Source: Cobetia amphilecti
Lineage (GTDB): Bacteria > Pseudomonadota > Gammaproteobacteria > Pseudomonadales > Halomonadaceae
NCBI RefSeq assembly: GCF_020217465.1
Contig: NZ_CP084115.1
Location: forward strand, 2,728,001 to 2,792,000
Direction of reading: 5' to 3'
DNA: 64,000 nucleotides
Position numbers and translations under genes: made by a program. How positions within the stretch are numbered: position 1 is the first letter of the stretch; each line of letters begins with the position of its first letter. Of the stretch, positions 9,118 to 20,821 are shown piece by piece. Under the pieces are notes generated by a model. It was not told where the DNA came from. It ran no database searches and saw nothing but the letters and a program-made list of their open reading frames with translations.

Positions 9118-10178
9118 CTGTCAGGAGCTACTGTCGAAAGAAGGTTTGTGCCGCCCCTTCAAGCAGGCGAGACCTGACGATCTCGTTGGCGAGTCAGCTG
9201 GCACGGCAGCGTCAGAACGGGATGAGAATTCATGCCCGCATGCATTCCATGGAGAGGTGCGATGATTGAGGTGCAACGCTCGATCGCCCGGATGCGCCAT
9301 CTGCCCGACCTGGCAGGTAGCGCGGCCTCGAATGAGGCGACCGCCCAATGCCCCGCAAGGCAAGGGACACGCCGCTGGCGCGTAAGGCACCGACGGCTTC
9401 TTCAATCACGCCCAATATATCAAATCCATTTAATACAATGTGTTACTGACATTTTCTGCCTGAGCTGACGCACTATCCTGTACGTCTGTGGCAAGCTCGG
9501 GTCTGACTGACCACCCAGCGGCAATGACCCCGACCCCAGACTCGACCCCGGGACTTGATGCCTTCTCATGAGGCATTTCGCCGTACCCGGTGTCGCCCGC
9601 TGGAGCGGTACCTCTACCCGCCTGACTGCCCATCTGCGAGGCCCGGCCTGCTCTTGTCTCGTGCTTTTATCGCGCTTGTATCGCTCGACTCCTGCACATG
9701 CTGTCTGCATGCCTCAGCCCTACCCGACGACCTCGGTAGGCCGTGACATGACGCACGTCGCAGCGAAGAGAACCCTGCGCTTTACCGGCGACGTCAGATT
9801 CGCCAATAAGCGACATTACTGTCCCCTCTTCAACAGGGCTGATAATAAATCAATTGACTTCAACAGCAAGGACTTGTCGGGTCGTCGAGACGATTGTACT
9901 GGCGGTGGTAACTTTAAGCTGTTTCCCCTAATCCTCATCATTGGCAGTCAGGTACCCGACAGACGACAGATTACCCTTAGCGCATCTAATGCATATTGCG
10001 AAATAAAACTACTTTAATTTAGCAACAACTCATCATCTGACTCACCTTCGCAGAATGAGAAATCCCAACTGCACTTTGCACGGGCCCCACATACGCTCCG
10101 CAGATCCCTGGATACGCCCCGCAAACGTTTAGCAGATACCGCGCAGAAGCCTCGACCACGTCTGGGCACGCCCCAAAG
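9118..10178. other. Long intergenic region without a recognisable gene
   Basis: About 1.06 kb between the module A promoter region and the terminator of the glycosyltransferase block. Open frames exist on both strands, but their products look like random translation (rich in Arg, Cys, Trp and Pro, no domain) and none has a clear ribosome-binding site. The last part, near 10000-10040, is AT-rich. I see no RNA gene. Confidence 0.5.
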
Positions 10179-10182
10179 ATGA

Positions 10183-10219
10183 AAAGGCCAGGGGGTGTCA
10201 GCGACGCCCCCTGGCCTTT
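10183..10219 (-). terminator. Rho-independent terminator of the middle glycosyltransferase block
   Basis: A perfect 13-bp stem (aaaggccaggggg with its complement) with an 11-base loop. On the minus strand it is followed by a short T run. It lies about 95 bases after the stop of the GT4 gene at 10316 and closes that transcription unit before the module A promoter region. Confidence 0.7.
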
Positions 10220-10253
10220 CCAATAGCGATCATGAGCGACGCGACGTGGCCGG

Positions 10254-10290
10254 CTTTCCTGAACATGCCTTTCCTGAACATGCCTTTCCG
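10254..10290. repeat. 15-bp tandem duplication
   Basis: Two exact copies of ctttcctgaacatgc (10254-10268 and 10269-10283) followed by a partial third. It lies between the GT4 stop and its terminator. One of a series of unrelated short tandem duplications in the intergenic gaps of this window. Confidence 0.85.
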
Positions 10291-10315
10291 TCACTTGGGT
10301 GTCCGCTGCGGACAC

Positions 10316-11434
10316 TCAGGGCGTCACCTCCAGCCCCGAGGTGTCCTGCGCCGGTTGGTGGCTGCCATACAGCGCCAGATGCCCGCTCAGGGCGGTATCG
10401 ATGTGGTAACTGACCCCGTAACGACGCGCGTTGCGGGCGAAGGCACGCCGCAATTCAGCATCCCCCACCATTCGCCCCAACGCCTCGGCGTAGCGCTCAG
10501 GCGTGTGCTGGTCGACCACCAGGCCGTTGCCGACCCGATGCACCACCTCGGCACAGCCGCCGACATCGGTGACCAGCACCGGCAGGCCGCTGAGCGTCGC
10601 CTCCAGCAGCGAGATCGGCAGCCCTTCCCAGGCGGATGACATGATGAAGGCATCGGCGCTGGCCAGCAGCCCCGCCACATCCGAGATATTGCCCAGCAGG
10701 CTGACCTCATCATGGAGCCCGAGCGCCTCGATCTGCGCCATCAGCTGTGCCTTGTGCGGCCCCTCCCCGGCGATCCTGAGCGTGAAGGCCAGGCCCTGCG
10801 CCTTGAGTCTGGCGCAGCTTTCCAGCATCAGGGGGTATTGCTTGGCATCGGTCAGACGTCCGATCGCCGCCAGCTGCACCGGGGCCTGCTGATTCGCCTC
10901 CCGCCAACCACTGGCCTTGAGACGCGCGCCGGAGACGGCGTTGTCGATCTGTACCACCGGACGCGCCGCAATCGGCGCCAGCTTGTCGGTGCAGGCGCGA
11001 CAGATACCGACGTAGGCCGTCACGCGACGATCAAACAGCCGGAACATCCAGGCCGGCGCGCCCAGCTCGATGCTGTGCACCGTCATCATCACCGGCAACT
11101 GGCGCGGCAACCCAAAGGCGAACATCAGTGCGTAATACAGGTGGCAGTGCACCACATCCGGCGCGAAGCGCGTCACTTCCCTGCGCAGCCTCGTCGCGCC
11201 TCGCCACGGGCGGCGGCGAGTCTCGATGCCCAGAAACGAGTAGCTGACATTGCCGGCACTCAGCTGGCTCAGAAAGCGATGCTCGTATTCGAGGTCACGG
11301 CCACATTCCGCGGCGGTTTCCAGAAAGGTGATATGCACACTGTGGCCAGCGGCCACCATCGCCAGACTCAGGTCCTTGACGTAGACCTCGGCGCCGCCAG
11401 AGGCGGGAGTCGAGATGACATGCATGATTCTCAC
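10316..11434 (-). CDS. Glycosyltransferase family 4 (GT-B fold)
   Basis: 372 residues from a GTG at 11434. This start is chosen because a strong AGGAGG lies 8 bases upstream and the protein then begins with the typical beta strand VRIMHVISTPASGGAEVYV. The C-terminal nucleotide-sugar domain has AIGRLTDAKQ, LRIAGEGP and SSAWEGLPISLLEA, where the two glutamates form the family 4 E-x7-E motif. It transfers a sugar with retention of configuration in the cytoplasm. It is the last gene of a three-gene block; a terminator precedes it at 11462-11489, so it may have its own promoter or be reached by read-through. Donor and acceptor unknown. Confidence 0.87.
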   Translation of the reverse strand: MRIMHVISTPASGGAEVYVKDLSLAMVAAGHSVHITFLETAAECGRDLEYEHRFLSQLSAGNVSYSFLGIETRRRPWRGATRLRREVTRFAPDVVHCHLYYALMFAFGLPRQLPVMMTVHSIELGAPAWMFRLFDRRVTAYVGICRACTDKLAPIAARPVVQIDNAVSGARLKASGWREANQQAPVQLAAIGRLTDAKQYPLMLESCARLKAQGLAFTLRIAGEGPHKAQLMAQIEALGLHDEVSLLGNISDVAGLLASADAFIMSSAWEGLPISLLEATLSGLPVLVTDVGGCAEVVHRVGNGLVVDQHTPERYAEALGRMVGDAELRRAFARNARRYGVSYHIDTALSGHLALYGSHQPAQDTSGLEVTP

Positions 11435-11461
11435 GGCGATAGCCTCCTGCTGTCGTTCATG

Positions 11462-11489
11462 AAAAAAGTGAGGGCGGCTGCCCTCACTT
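11462..11489 (-). terminator. Rho-independent terminator after the GT4 gene at 11545
   Basis: A 10-bp perfect stem (aagtgagggc at 11466-11475, complement at 11480-11489) with a 4-base loop. On the minus strand it is followed by six T residues. It lies between two GT4 genes read in the same direction, so the downstream gene is probably partly uncoupled. Confidence 0.8.
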
Positions 11490-11544
11490 GTCTGTCCACT
11501 GGCTGTCTTGCCTACCCCCCTCATCCAGGCGGTCGTCATGCCGA

Positions 11545-12726
11545 TCAGATCACCTTCAACAGCGCCGGGGCTTCCAGGCCCTCAAGCATCGTGCGCCAGC
11601 TGGCCTCGACGGTATTGCGCGAGAAGCGGTCCAGGCCGTAATCCACATTGGCGCGCAACCTGTCGAGCACCGTCTCATTTCCCAGCACCTCATCAAGCTG
11701 ACGGGTCATGGCCTCCACATCACCCTGCGCAACCAGATAGCCATTGACGCCATGCTTGATGATCTCGCCCGGCCCGGCCGGACACGCGAAGCTGACACAG
11801 GGCACGCCACAGCTCAGCGCCTCGACCAGCACCAGGCCAAAGCCCTCGAAGCGCGACGAGAGCACGAACAGGTCCGCCGCGGCGTATTCGCGCCGGATGT
11901 CCCGGCATTGGCCCGGCATCTGCATCTGATGGGTGATATTCAGGCGCTCGGCCTGCGCCATCAGGGCGCCACGCTCTGCACCCTCGCCGACGATGCGCAA
12001 GACCCAGCCATCACGGGTCGCCTCAGGCAACGCCGCCCAGGCCTCAAGCAGCAGATCGAAGCCCTTCTGCGGCTCGAGGCGGCCGACGGCCACCGCCACC
12101 CTGGGCGACCTGGCGTCTCGCAAGTCCGCCACTCGCTCAGCACTGCCCTCACGACTCTGATGCGCCTGACGCTCGGCAACGACATGCTCAAGCGGATTGA
12201 GGTTGGGCACCACGCTGAGTCGCTCGCGCGCGGCTGGATGCAGCTGCTCCCAGTACTGGCGGTCTTCATGCGACAGCACCACGATGCGGTCGGCGCGATG
12301 CGCCGCCAGACGCCGCGCCGTATCACGGCGGGCAATGCCGAGATCCGAGGTGGCATTGAAGTGCTCCCAGCACAGGTAGCGCGTGCGGCGACAGAGCAGC
12401 GTCGGCAGCAGGAAGGGCAGGAAGCCGATGCTCTCGACCACCACCACCACGTCCGGGCGCTTGCGCAGCACCACCCACAGCAGACGCAGGAACAACCACA
12501 GGCCACGCACGGCGCCCAGATGCGAGCGCTCGGGATAGAGTGATTCGTGCACGATATCGTCATGCAGCGGATAGGGACTCTCCGCCGGGCCATATTCGCT
12601 GAGAATATCGACCTGATAATCGCCACTGGCGGCCAGCATGTTGGCGGTATCGGCGCAGGCACGTTCGGTGCCGCCGGTGCGTGACTGGGCACCGGTATAG
12701 AACAGGATATGTTTATGAGTGCTCAT
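11545..12726 (-). CDS. Glycosyltransferase family 4 (GT-B fold)
   Basis: 393 residues. The N-terminal domain starts HILFYTGAQSRTGGTERACA. The C-terminal domain has AVGRLEPQKGFDLLLEAW, VLRIVGEGAE, SSRFEGFGLVLVEAL (E-x7-E) and PAGPGEIIKHGVNG. This pattern is close to GT4 enzymes of amylovoran and colanic-acid type clusters. It overlaps the preceding GT2 gene by four bases (ATGA), so the two are coupled. Specific sugar unknown. Confidence 0.87.
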   Translation of the reverse strand: MSTHKHILFYTGAQSRTGGTERACADTANMLAASGDYQVDILSEYGPAESPYPLHDDIVHESLYPERSHLGAVRGLWLFLRLLWVVLRKRPDVVVVVESIGFLPFLLPTLLCRRTRYLCWEHFNATSDLGIARRDTARRLAAHRADRIVVLSHEDRQYWEQLHPAARERLSVVPNLNPLEHVVAERQAHQSREGSAERVADLRDARSPRVAVAVGRLEPQKGFDLLLEAWAALPEATRDGWVLRIVGEGAERGALMAQAERLNITHQMQMPGQCRDIRREYAAADLFVLSSRFEGFGLVLVEALSCGVPCVSFACPAGPGEIIKHGVNGYLVAQGDVEAMTRQLDEVLGNETVLDRLRANVDYGLDRFSRNTVEASWRTMLEGLEAPALLKVI

Positions 12727-13775
12727 GAGGCGTATTGGCTCCGGCGGACAAGTTGCCGGGACAGGGCCGGGCTCACTGCATAGCTCATCAACAGCGCCTG
12801 CTCCTTCAGCGAGAGCTGGCGCAGAGATGACCAGGACGCTTGTCGCACCTGATCGAGCACGACCTTGCGCACCCGCGAATCATCCGCCGTCTTGTTGATC
12901 GCCTGGCGCATGATGAAGCTGACGCCGACGAACCGCAGGCCGCGGATTTCCAGCAGGGCCATGCCGTGCGTCGCGGCGAAATGCTCGCGATAATGCTCCG
13001 CGAAGACCCGCCAGCTGCGGTGGAACTTGTCCAGCTCCTGGTTGCTGAACGGCTTGCGCGTCAGCGAGCCGTCACTGCGCTTGTCGAAGTAATACAGCAC
13101 CTCGGGCAGATACAGCACGCGCTCTGCACGTCCGAACAGATCCAGGTTATAGAGGCCATCCTGCGACACGGGCAGATCAGGGAAGCTCAGCGAGCAGGCC
13201 AGGTCGGCGCGGATCGCCTTGCCCCAGGGAGACGACACGATGGTGTCATGCATGAAGTCACGAAAGGCCCGGGCCAGCGGGCGCTCTTCGGCCTGCTGGC
13301 AGAATGCCAGGCTGTCGTGATCGCCCTTGGGGCCTTGCAGGCAGTAGCGGAAGACCACCGCCTCGGGCGAGTCGAACGCCTCGATGCGGGCCTGCAGAAT
13401 ATCCAGCGCGCCGGGCGCGAAATGATCATCGGCATCACAGAACAGCACATAGCGGCCGCTGACCAGGCTCAGACCATGATTGCGCGTGCCACCCGGCCCC
13501 ATGTTGTGAGGATTGCGGCGCAGAACCAGCCGCCCGGGGATGTCAGGCGCCTCGCCGGGCAGCGTGGACATCGAGGACTGCTGCTCCATTTGCTGCTGAG
13601 CCTGTCGCTCAGCCCACAGGAATCCATCATCCGTCGAGCAATCATCAATGATGATGTGTTCATAGGATGCCTGGTTGTCACGCAAGCTGTTGATGCAGCG
13701 CGCAAGACCATCCCCTGAATTGTGATTTGGCGTCACGATGGAAAAGTAAGGCGACTTCCCTGTATAGCGTTCCAT
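12723..13775 (-). CDS. Glycosyltransferase family 2 (GT-A fold)
   Basis: 350 residues. The N-terminus YFSIVTPNHNSGDGLARCIN, the nucleotide-binding IIIDDCSTDDG and the metal-binding CDADDHFAPGA (DXD) are those of family 2. The C-terminal 150 residues carry no recognised domain. It is the first gene of the middle block, coupled to a GT4 gene by a 4-base overlap. No ops-like sequence is seen upstream. It probably adds one sugar of a repeat unit, but whether for module A or B cannot be told. Confidence 0.87.
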   Translation of the reverse strand: MERYTGKSPYFSIVTPNHNSGDGLARCINSLRDNQASYEHIIIDDCSTDDGFLWAERQAQQQMEQQSSMSTLPGEAPDIPGRLVLRRNPHNMGPGGTRNHGLSLVSGRYVLFCDADDHFAPGALDILQARIEAFDSPEAVVFRYCLQGPKGDHDSLAFCQQAEERPLARAFRDFMHDTIVSSPWGKAIRADLACSLSFPDLPVSQDGLYNLDLFGRAERVLYLPEVLYYFDKRSDGSLTRKPFSNQELDKFHRSWRVFAEHYREHFAATHGMALLEIRGLRFVGVSFIMRQAINKTADDSRVRKVVLDQVRQASWSSLRQLSLKEQALLMSYAVSPALSRQLVRRSQYAS

Positions 13776-14473
13776 GCCCTGCCTTCTTTATTGTTCACTG
13801 TCATTGACCAGCACAGCCGACCAGCGCCCTCGAAGCAGAGCACACACTGCACTGAAGAGTGGGTCAGTTCTTGCGACTGACTTTTATTCGCAATTTCTTG
13901 GATTTTAGTGCTTGAGTCCCGTTCATCCGCCAGAAGCTGATCCTGCACTGAAGATGACAGGTGAGCGACGTCACCCTGAGGAGTGGACACTGGAGGGATG
14001 TCCGCTCGTGAGAAAGGTAGTGGCAGAAAGTGGCAGAAAGTGGCAGCAAATGGCGACACTTCCTGCCCCGCCGTTGACCACAGACTAATAATCCCCCCCA
14101 GCCCAAACAAGCTGCGCTGTCGCCAAAAGCCGAAATCATGAGCGTTTATGCGCCAATCCTCCGGCAACTCATGCCAGATACTGAGAATCAGTGACTACTG
14201 AAATACATCCCGCCCACTGAGCCAATTGAGCCAACGCGACCAAAGCCGTCATGCCCGCGGCCTTATGTGACGCACGTCAACGTGAGCACTTTGCGCGAGT
14301 GTCATACTGCCAGAGCGCGATGCAGGCTATGATGGCAGGCATTGGTCGGCCTCCCCGCACGCGCACGGCGCCCGCTCTCAAGCGCCCTTGCCTGCCAGCG
14401 CCAGGCCTCGCGTATGTTGAAGCCAGCGCCGCCCTGCCCTTTCTGTTCTATCCCCCCTGCCCACGGAGACTTC
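13776..14473. other. Intergenic region with a 10-bp tandem repeat
   Basis: About 700 bases between divergent genes (GT2 on minus, exporter on plus), so it should hold both promoters. Three tandem copies of a 10-bp unit (gtggcagaaa) lie at 14020-14049, with a degenerate fourth. Open frames here look spurious. No confident promoter could be assigned. Confidence 0.5.
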
Positions 14474-15235
14474 ATGGAGCCTTGGCAACTTGTCGCCATC
14501 ATGATGAGTCTGGCACTCGCCAGCTATATCCAGACCCTGACCGGTTTCGCCTTCGGATTGATCGTGATGGGCCTGCTGGCGACCCTCGATGTGCTGCCCA
14601 TCGAGAGCGCCGCATTGCTGTGTACTCTGCTGGGCCTGTTCAACAACGGGATGGCCATGCGCGGCCACTGGCGAGAGATCAATCCGCGTCTGGCACGCCG
14701 CCTACTGGTCACCAGCCTGCCAATGCTGCCGGTGGGCTATTTCCTGGCAGTCTGGCTGGGCAGCGAAAGAGCCCCTCTGTTGGGCATGTTGCTGGGCATC
14801 GTCATCCTGATCGCCTGTCTCGCCCTGTTGGCTCAACCGGGCCCGCGTGCCACGACATCGCCACGCTGGCACTTTCATACCGCCGGTGTGCTGTCAGGCC
14901 TGATGGGGGGATTGTTCGCGGCCAATGGCCCGCCTCTGGTGGTCGTGCTCTATCGTCAGCCGATGACCCTGATCGCCATTCGCTGCACGCTGTTCGGTGT
15001 CTTCATCGTCACCGGCATCGTGCGCATGGGCCTCAGCATCGCGGCCCCGGGGCGTATCGGCGACACCCTGCCCCAGCTGCTGCTCGTGGGTCTGTCGGGC
15101 GCCCTCGTCGTGATGCTCTTCACCGAGCTGGCGCGTCGCTTCCCACCGCCCTTGAGTGACAATCGTCTGCGTCAGGTCGCCTATGCCATTCTGCTGGTCT
15201 CGAGCGTCAATCTGATCATCAAGGGCCTGATCTGA
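14474..15235 (+). CDS. TauE/SafE family sulfite/organosulfonate-type exporter, inner membrane
   Basis: 253 residues from the ATG at 14474. This start is chosen because CGGAGA lies just upstream and the first helix follows at once. About eight hydrophobic segments, with the family's two half-repeats (SYIQTLTGFAFGLIVMGLLA near the N-terminus, GVLSGLMGGLFAANGPPLVV near the middle). These proteins are thought to move sulfite, sulfonates or related anions; the actual substrate cannot be read from sequence. The stop codon overlaps the start of the next gene by one base, so the two are co-translated. Confidence 0.85.
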   Translation: MEPWQLVAIMMSLALASYIQTLTGFAFGLIVMGLLATLDVLPIESAALLCTLLGLFNNGMAMRGHWREINPRLARRLLVTSLPMLPVGYFLAVWLGSERAPLLGMLLGIVILIACLALLAQPGPRATTSPRWHFHTAGVLSGLMGGLFAANGPPLVVVLYRQPMTLIAIRCTLFGVFIVTGIVRMGLSIAAPGRIGDTLPQLLLVGLSGALVVMLFTELARRFPPPLSDNRLRQVAYAILLVSSVNLIIKGLI

Positions 15236-15579
15236 TGACTCAGCCCCCACCAGCCCAGAACGCGGCTGATCCAACGGGCGATGAAGGCTTCATCGAACTC
15301 TCGGAGAGCACGATTGACGCCATCAAGGCCGCGGGCAGAAAGTTGGATGAGGACGTGCAGGCGGGGCGCCTTCCTGCGGGCAGCTCGCGCTGGATGATGG
15401 CACCGTCGGGGGAGCGCTTCTGCATTCGTCATTCCGGCCCAGCCCTTGTTGAAGAGACTGATGAAGACTCTGATGACGAGTGTGAGCCAGACGCCGACAT
15501 GCATCGCCAGTCACTGATGATTCGCTGCTGGCAGCGTCTGCTGGCGCGCGTGAAGCGCGCAGGCGTTGCGCGAGGCTGA
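15235..15579 (+). CDS. Small hypothetical protein coupled to the TauE-like exporter
   Basis: 114 residues, soluble, no signal peptide. An acidic central stretch (EETDEDSDDECEPDAD) is followed by a basic tail (RCWQRLLARVKRAG). No family is recognised. Its start codon overlaps the exporter stop (TGATG) and a strong terminator follows at 15640, which supports a two-gene unit and a real gene. Function unknown. Confidence 0.65.
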   Translation: MTQPPPAQNAADPTGDEGFIELSESTIDAIKAAGRKLDEDVQAGRLPAGSSRWMMAPSGERFCIRHSGPALVEETDEDSDDECEPDADMHRQSLMIRCWQRLLARVKRAGVARG

Positions 15580-15639
15580 CTCATCGACAAAAGCCCTCCA
15601 TACCGCTCGCGACAAAGCTCTCGATATAGTCTGCAACAA

Positions 15640-15669
15640 AAAAGGGACTGCCCATGGGCAGTCCCTTTT
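15640..15669. terminator. Bidirectional terminator between the small protein gene and glmS
   Basis: A long perfect inverted repeat (aaaagggactgccc with its complement) centred on CCATGG. A-rich flank on the left and T-rich flank on the right, so it can stop transcription from both sides. It sits between two convergent genes. Confidence 0.85.
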
Positions 15670-15698
15670 GTTTATCTCATGGCCTCAAGCGCAGTCGA

Positions 15699-17645
<1,947 letters not shown>

Positions 17646-17785
17646 GAGAAATTCCTCTACTGCGTGCCACCCTCATGGGGAGCGTGGCACGACTGAATGG
17701 ATGTCTTTCAGGGAGTGCGTACGCAGATCAGGTACGCGTGCTGAATCTTTCAGCGACGTTCAATGCCTGCTTGAGCCTTGATGGC

Positions 17786-17827
17786 TGAGCACTGACGCTT
17801 GAGCACTGACGTTTGAGTAATGACGCC
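17786..17827. repeat. 14-bp tandem repeat between ugd and glmS
   Basis: Three copies of a 14-bp unit: tgagcactgacgct, tgagcactgacgtt and tgagtaatgacgcc. The first two differ only at one position. It lies in the roughly 200-base gap between two genes read in the same direction. Confidence 0.85.
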
Positions 17828-17852
17828 CGGGCTGTGATGCCAAGCCGCAAGC

Positions 17853-19199
17853 TCAAGCCTGATTCAGCAGCAGGGTGTCACCGCGGCCGACCGCGTAGTA
17901 CATCAGGCCAGCGGCCTTCATGGCGGCGGGCTCGAACAGGTTGCGGCCATCGACCACTACCGGGAAGCCGAGCTGGGACTTCAGCCACTCGCCATCCAGG
18001 GTGCGGAATTCCTTCCACTCGGTGCAGATCACCAGCGCATCGGCACCCTTGACCGCCTGCTGACGGTCCGCAACCAGCACCAGCTCATCGCGCTCGCCGT
18101 AGATGCGGCGGCATTCCTTCATCGCTTCCGGGTCATAGGCCTGCACGGTCGCGCCAGCGGCCCACAGCGCTTCCATCAGCGTGCGGCTCGGCGCATCGCG
18201 CATGTCATCGGTGTTGGGCTTGAAGGCCAGCCCCCAGACGGCTATGGTCTTGCCCTTGAGGTCGCCATCGAAGGCCCGCGACAGCTTGTCGAACAGCGTG
18301 ACCTTCTGGCGCTTGTTGACGGATTCCACGGCGGTCAGCAACTCGGCTTCATAGCCGATCTGGCTGGCAGTACGTGCCAGCGCCTGGACGTCCTTCGGGA
18401 AGCAGGAGCCACCATAGCCACAGCCCGGATAGATGAAGTGGTAGCCGATACGCGGATCACTGCCGATGCCGCGACGCACTTCCTCGATGTCCGCGCCCAG
18501 GCGCTCGGCCAGGTTGGAGATCTCGTTCATGAAGCTGATCTTGGTCGCCAGCATCGCGTTGGCGGCGTACTTGGTCAGCTCGGCGGCGCGCACATCCATG
18601 AACATCAGCTTTTCATGGTTGCGGTTGTAGGGGGCGTAGCATTCGCGCATGCGCTCACGCACCGCTTCGGAGTCGGTGCCGACCACGATGCGCGCGCCAC
18701 GCGTGAAGTCGTCCAGCGCCGCGCCTTCCTTGAGGAATTCCGGGTTGGAGCAGACATCGAAATCGACGCTTGCACCACGGTCCTTGAGCACGTCGTTGAC
18801 CCGCGCCTTGACACGGTCTGCCGTGCCCACCGGCACGGTGGACTTGTCGATGATGACCTTGTAGTCATTCATGTGCTCGCCGATAGTGGTGGCGACGGAC
18901 AGCACATACTTGAGGTCGGCGCTGCCGTCTTCATCCGGCGGCGTACCTACGGCGATGAACTGCAGCACGCCATGCTCGACGGCTTCACGCGCGTCGGTGG
19001 TGAAGCTCAGGCGACCGGCTTCCACGTTGCGCAGCAACATGCCTTCCAGGCCCGGCTCATAGATGGGAATCTCGCCCTGCTTGAGACCCTCGATCTTGGC
19101 GGCGTCCACATCCATGCACACTACGTCGTGGCCGACGTCGGCCAGGCAGGTACCCGTGACCAGACCGACATAACCGCTTCCAAAAATCGTGATCTTCAT
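17853..19199 (-). CDS. ugd: UDP-glucose 6-dehydrogenase
   Basis: 448 residues from the ATG at 19199. An in-frame ATG 9 bases earlier is possible, but only the inner one has an AAGGA at proper spacing and gives the usual family start [14 protein letters not shown]. The Rossmann motif GSGYVG is at the N-terminus, and the catalytic cysteine is in [10 protein letters not shown]. It oxidises UDP-glucose to UDP-glucuronate with two NAD+. Its position between the polysaccharide modules predicts uronic acid in at least one of the polymers. Confidence 0.96.
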   Translation of the reverse strand: MKITIFGSGYVGLVTGTCLADVGHDVVCMDVDAAKIEGLKQGEIPIYEPGLEGMLLRNVEAGRLSFTTDAREAVEHGVLQFIAVGTPPDEDGSADLKYVLSVATTIGEHMNDYKVIIDKSTVPVGTADRVKARVNDVLKDRGASVDFDVCSNPEFLKEGAALDDFTRGARIVVGTDSEAVRERMRECYAPYNRNHEKLMFMDVRAAELTKYAANAMLATKISFMNEISNLAERLGADIEEVRRGIGSDPRIGYHFIYPGCGYGGSCFPKDVQALARTASQIGYEAELLTAVESVNKRQKVTLFDKLSRAFDGDLKGKTIAVWGLAFKPNTDDMRDAPSRTLMEALWAAGATVQAYDPEAMKECRRIYGERDELVLVADRQQAVKGADALVICTEWKEFRTLDGEWLKSQLGFPVVVDGRNLFEPAAMKAAGLMYYAVGRGDTLLLNQA

Positions 19200-19870
19200 T
19201 GATGTCATCCTTGCTGGCCTTGTCGCCAGATCGTGTCGTGATACTCAAAGTGAAACGAGGCAATGACGGCAGGATCTCGTGCACATCTGACGGCTTTTCA
19301 GCGGCAATCGAGGCGGACTCCAGGGCATTTCGCCATAAAGTTCTGTTCCCTCAAGACTCCCTCATGACTCCCTCGGGTTTCCCTCGGGTCTCTCTCAAGA
19401 GATGTCTTCGCAGGCGGAATTCCCCGCCTTCATTGGCCGAAAAAGAAATGCCGACAATGTCCTGTGCAAGAGGATTCCCCCCCATTGAACAGCGATATTT
19501 CGTGACAGCGGCGCGAGGTTACCCAACCCACGGGCCAGAAGGCTCGCAGGTGATTGCAGGTAGCTCGCAGGGAAAAGAGGCGCCGCTTGAGTCAGTGACG
19601 GGCAATCATCGCTGCCCGAAGTGTGGCTCTGTTATAAAGCAACTTCGTGAAAAGTCATCCTGTCGGGCGCAATATGATCCAAAACATGCCCCTATATAAC
19701 TTGTGACTTATCTTTCTGATCCTGCCTGTCGCAACTTCCCTGATATGCCGCTTGATCAATTGACTACCCGGGCGGCAATGGCCACCTCATGGATGGCCAT
19801 GCCTTCACGCTAGAGTCGTCATCAAATCAGAACCGTCAGTCAATGAGAGCCATCAGCGGCGCGGCAGTCA
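19200..19870. other. Intergenic region between module B and ugd
   Basis: About 670 bases. Contains an 11-bp imperfect tandem repeat at 19355-19398 (gactccctcat, gactccctcgg, gtttccctcgg and a degenerate copy) and a 7-bp inverted repeat atggcca/tggccat at 19778-19800. A moderately AT-rich part at 19620-19750 may hold the ugd promoter. No gene and no clear terminator for module B seen. Confidence 0.5.
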
Positions 19871-20821
19871 TCAGCGAAAGTAATGCTTCGCGAAGGTCGC
19901 CAGGTGGCCATGCTTCATGGCGACCGGCGCCTTGCGCAGGAAAAAGGCCAATGACAACGGCGAGAAACGACTGCCGGTGGCGCGGGCAAACATGCGCCCC
20001 TTGGTGCGCGCCTTGGCCGGCGTGCTGTAGAAGTCGCTGCCGGAGGTGACCCCCGCATGGGCGACGATGCCCAGATTGGCTCGCATCAGACGCGCGCCCT
20101 GACGACGCGCATCGCTCAGCACGATGAACTCCTCGCCGGAGGGCTGATCAGTGCCCAGGCCGAACTGCTCATCGAAGCGTGCATGGAACTGGCAGAGATC
20201 CAGCGCCATGTCGACCGAGCGCACGCGCGCCAGTGACATCAGGCTGTGGGTCTTGAAGGACACCGGCGGCGCGGGCCGATCCGGGTCTCGCTCATGCAGC
20301 GGGAAGGCCTTGACGTGGGGGAAGCTGATCGCGGCCGCTTCGGTGCAGGTGAAGGCTTCCATCACCAGCGCGACAGCCTGGGGATGCAGCTCGATGTCGT
20401 CATCCAGCACATAGGCGTAGCGCGTGGCACAAGCGGCCAGCGCCGTGTTGCGACTCTTCGAAAGGCCCCGCCCGTCGATCGCCAGGTACTCGAAACGGCT
20501 ATCGAAATTGGCCAGCGCGTATTCGCGATATTGCTCGCGGCTCGCGGGGTCTGACAGTTGATGCACGATCAGGAAACGCGCCCCGGGCAGCGCATCATGA
20601 CGCGGCACGCTGTAGAGGCCGTCATCCAGGGTCGAGATCAGGAAGGTCAGCTCCGGCGCCTGGCGACGCGCGCTGTCATCCACCTGACGTGCCCCGACCA
20701 GCACGCGCGGGCGCGAGTCGAGGGTCGGCTGCGCGCTTGCATCGCCGTGGCGGGTAGCCGCCGTGGACTCGGTGGAAGGTGTCGCGGACGCCGCGACATC
20801 CTGTTCAACGATGTTTTGCAT
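19871..20821 (-). CDS. Glycosyltransferase, GT-A fold (family 2-like), module B
   Basis: 316 residues. A low-complexity N-terminal tail of about 55 residues precedes the catalytic region LTFLISTLDDGLYSVP. Then come SKSRNTALAACATRYAYVLD and DDDIELHP; the latter carries the DXD metal-binding motif. The SKSRN segment resembles the family 2 enzymes in which a run of residues before DXD holds the sugar. It is the last gene of module B and overlaps the preceding GT2 gene by 17 bases. Family assignment is by motif only; donor unknown. Confidence 0.75.
   Translation of the reverse strand: MQNIVEQDVAASATPSTESTAATRHGDASAQPTLDSRPRVLVGARQVDDSARRQAPELTFLISTLDDGLYSVPRHDALPGARFLIVHQLSDPASREQYREYALANFDSRFEYLAIDGRGLSKSRNTALAACATRYAYVLDDDIELHPQAVALVMEAFTCTEAAAISFPHVKAFPLHERDPDRPAPPVSFKTHSLMSLARVRSVDMALDLCQFHARFDEQFGLGTDQPSGEEFIVLSDARRQGARLMRANLGIVAHAGVTSGSDFYSTPAKARTKGRMFARATGSRFSPLSLAFFLRKAPVAMKHGHLATFAKHYFR

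Noticed and set aside
9568-10017. 149-codon frame in the module A upstream gap
   Set aside because: Composition is random-looking, with no ribosome-binding site or domain.
13733-14167. 144-codon minus-strand frame upstream of the GT2 gene
   Set aside because: Overlaps the GT2 start in another frame and has no family features; includes the 10-bp repeat.
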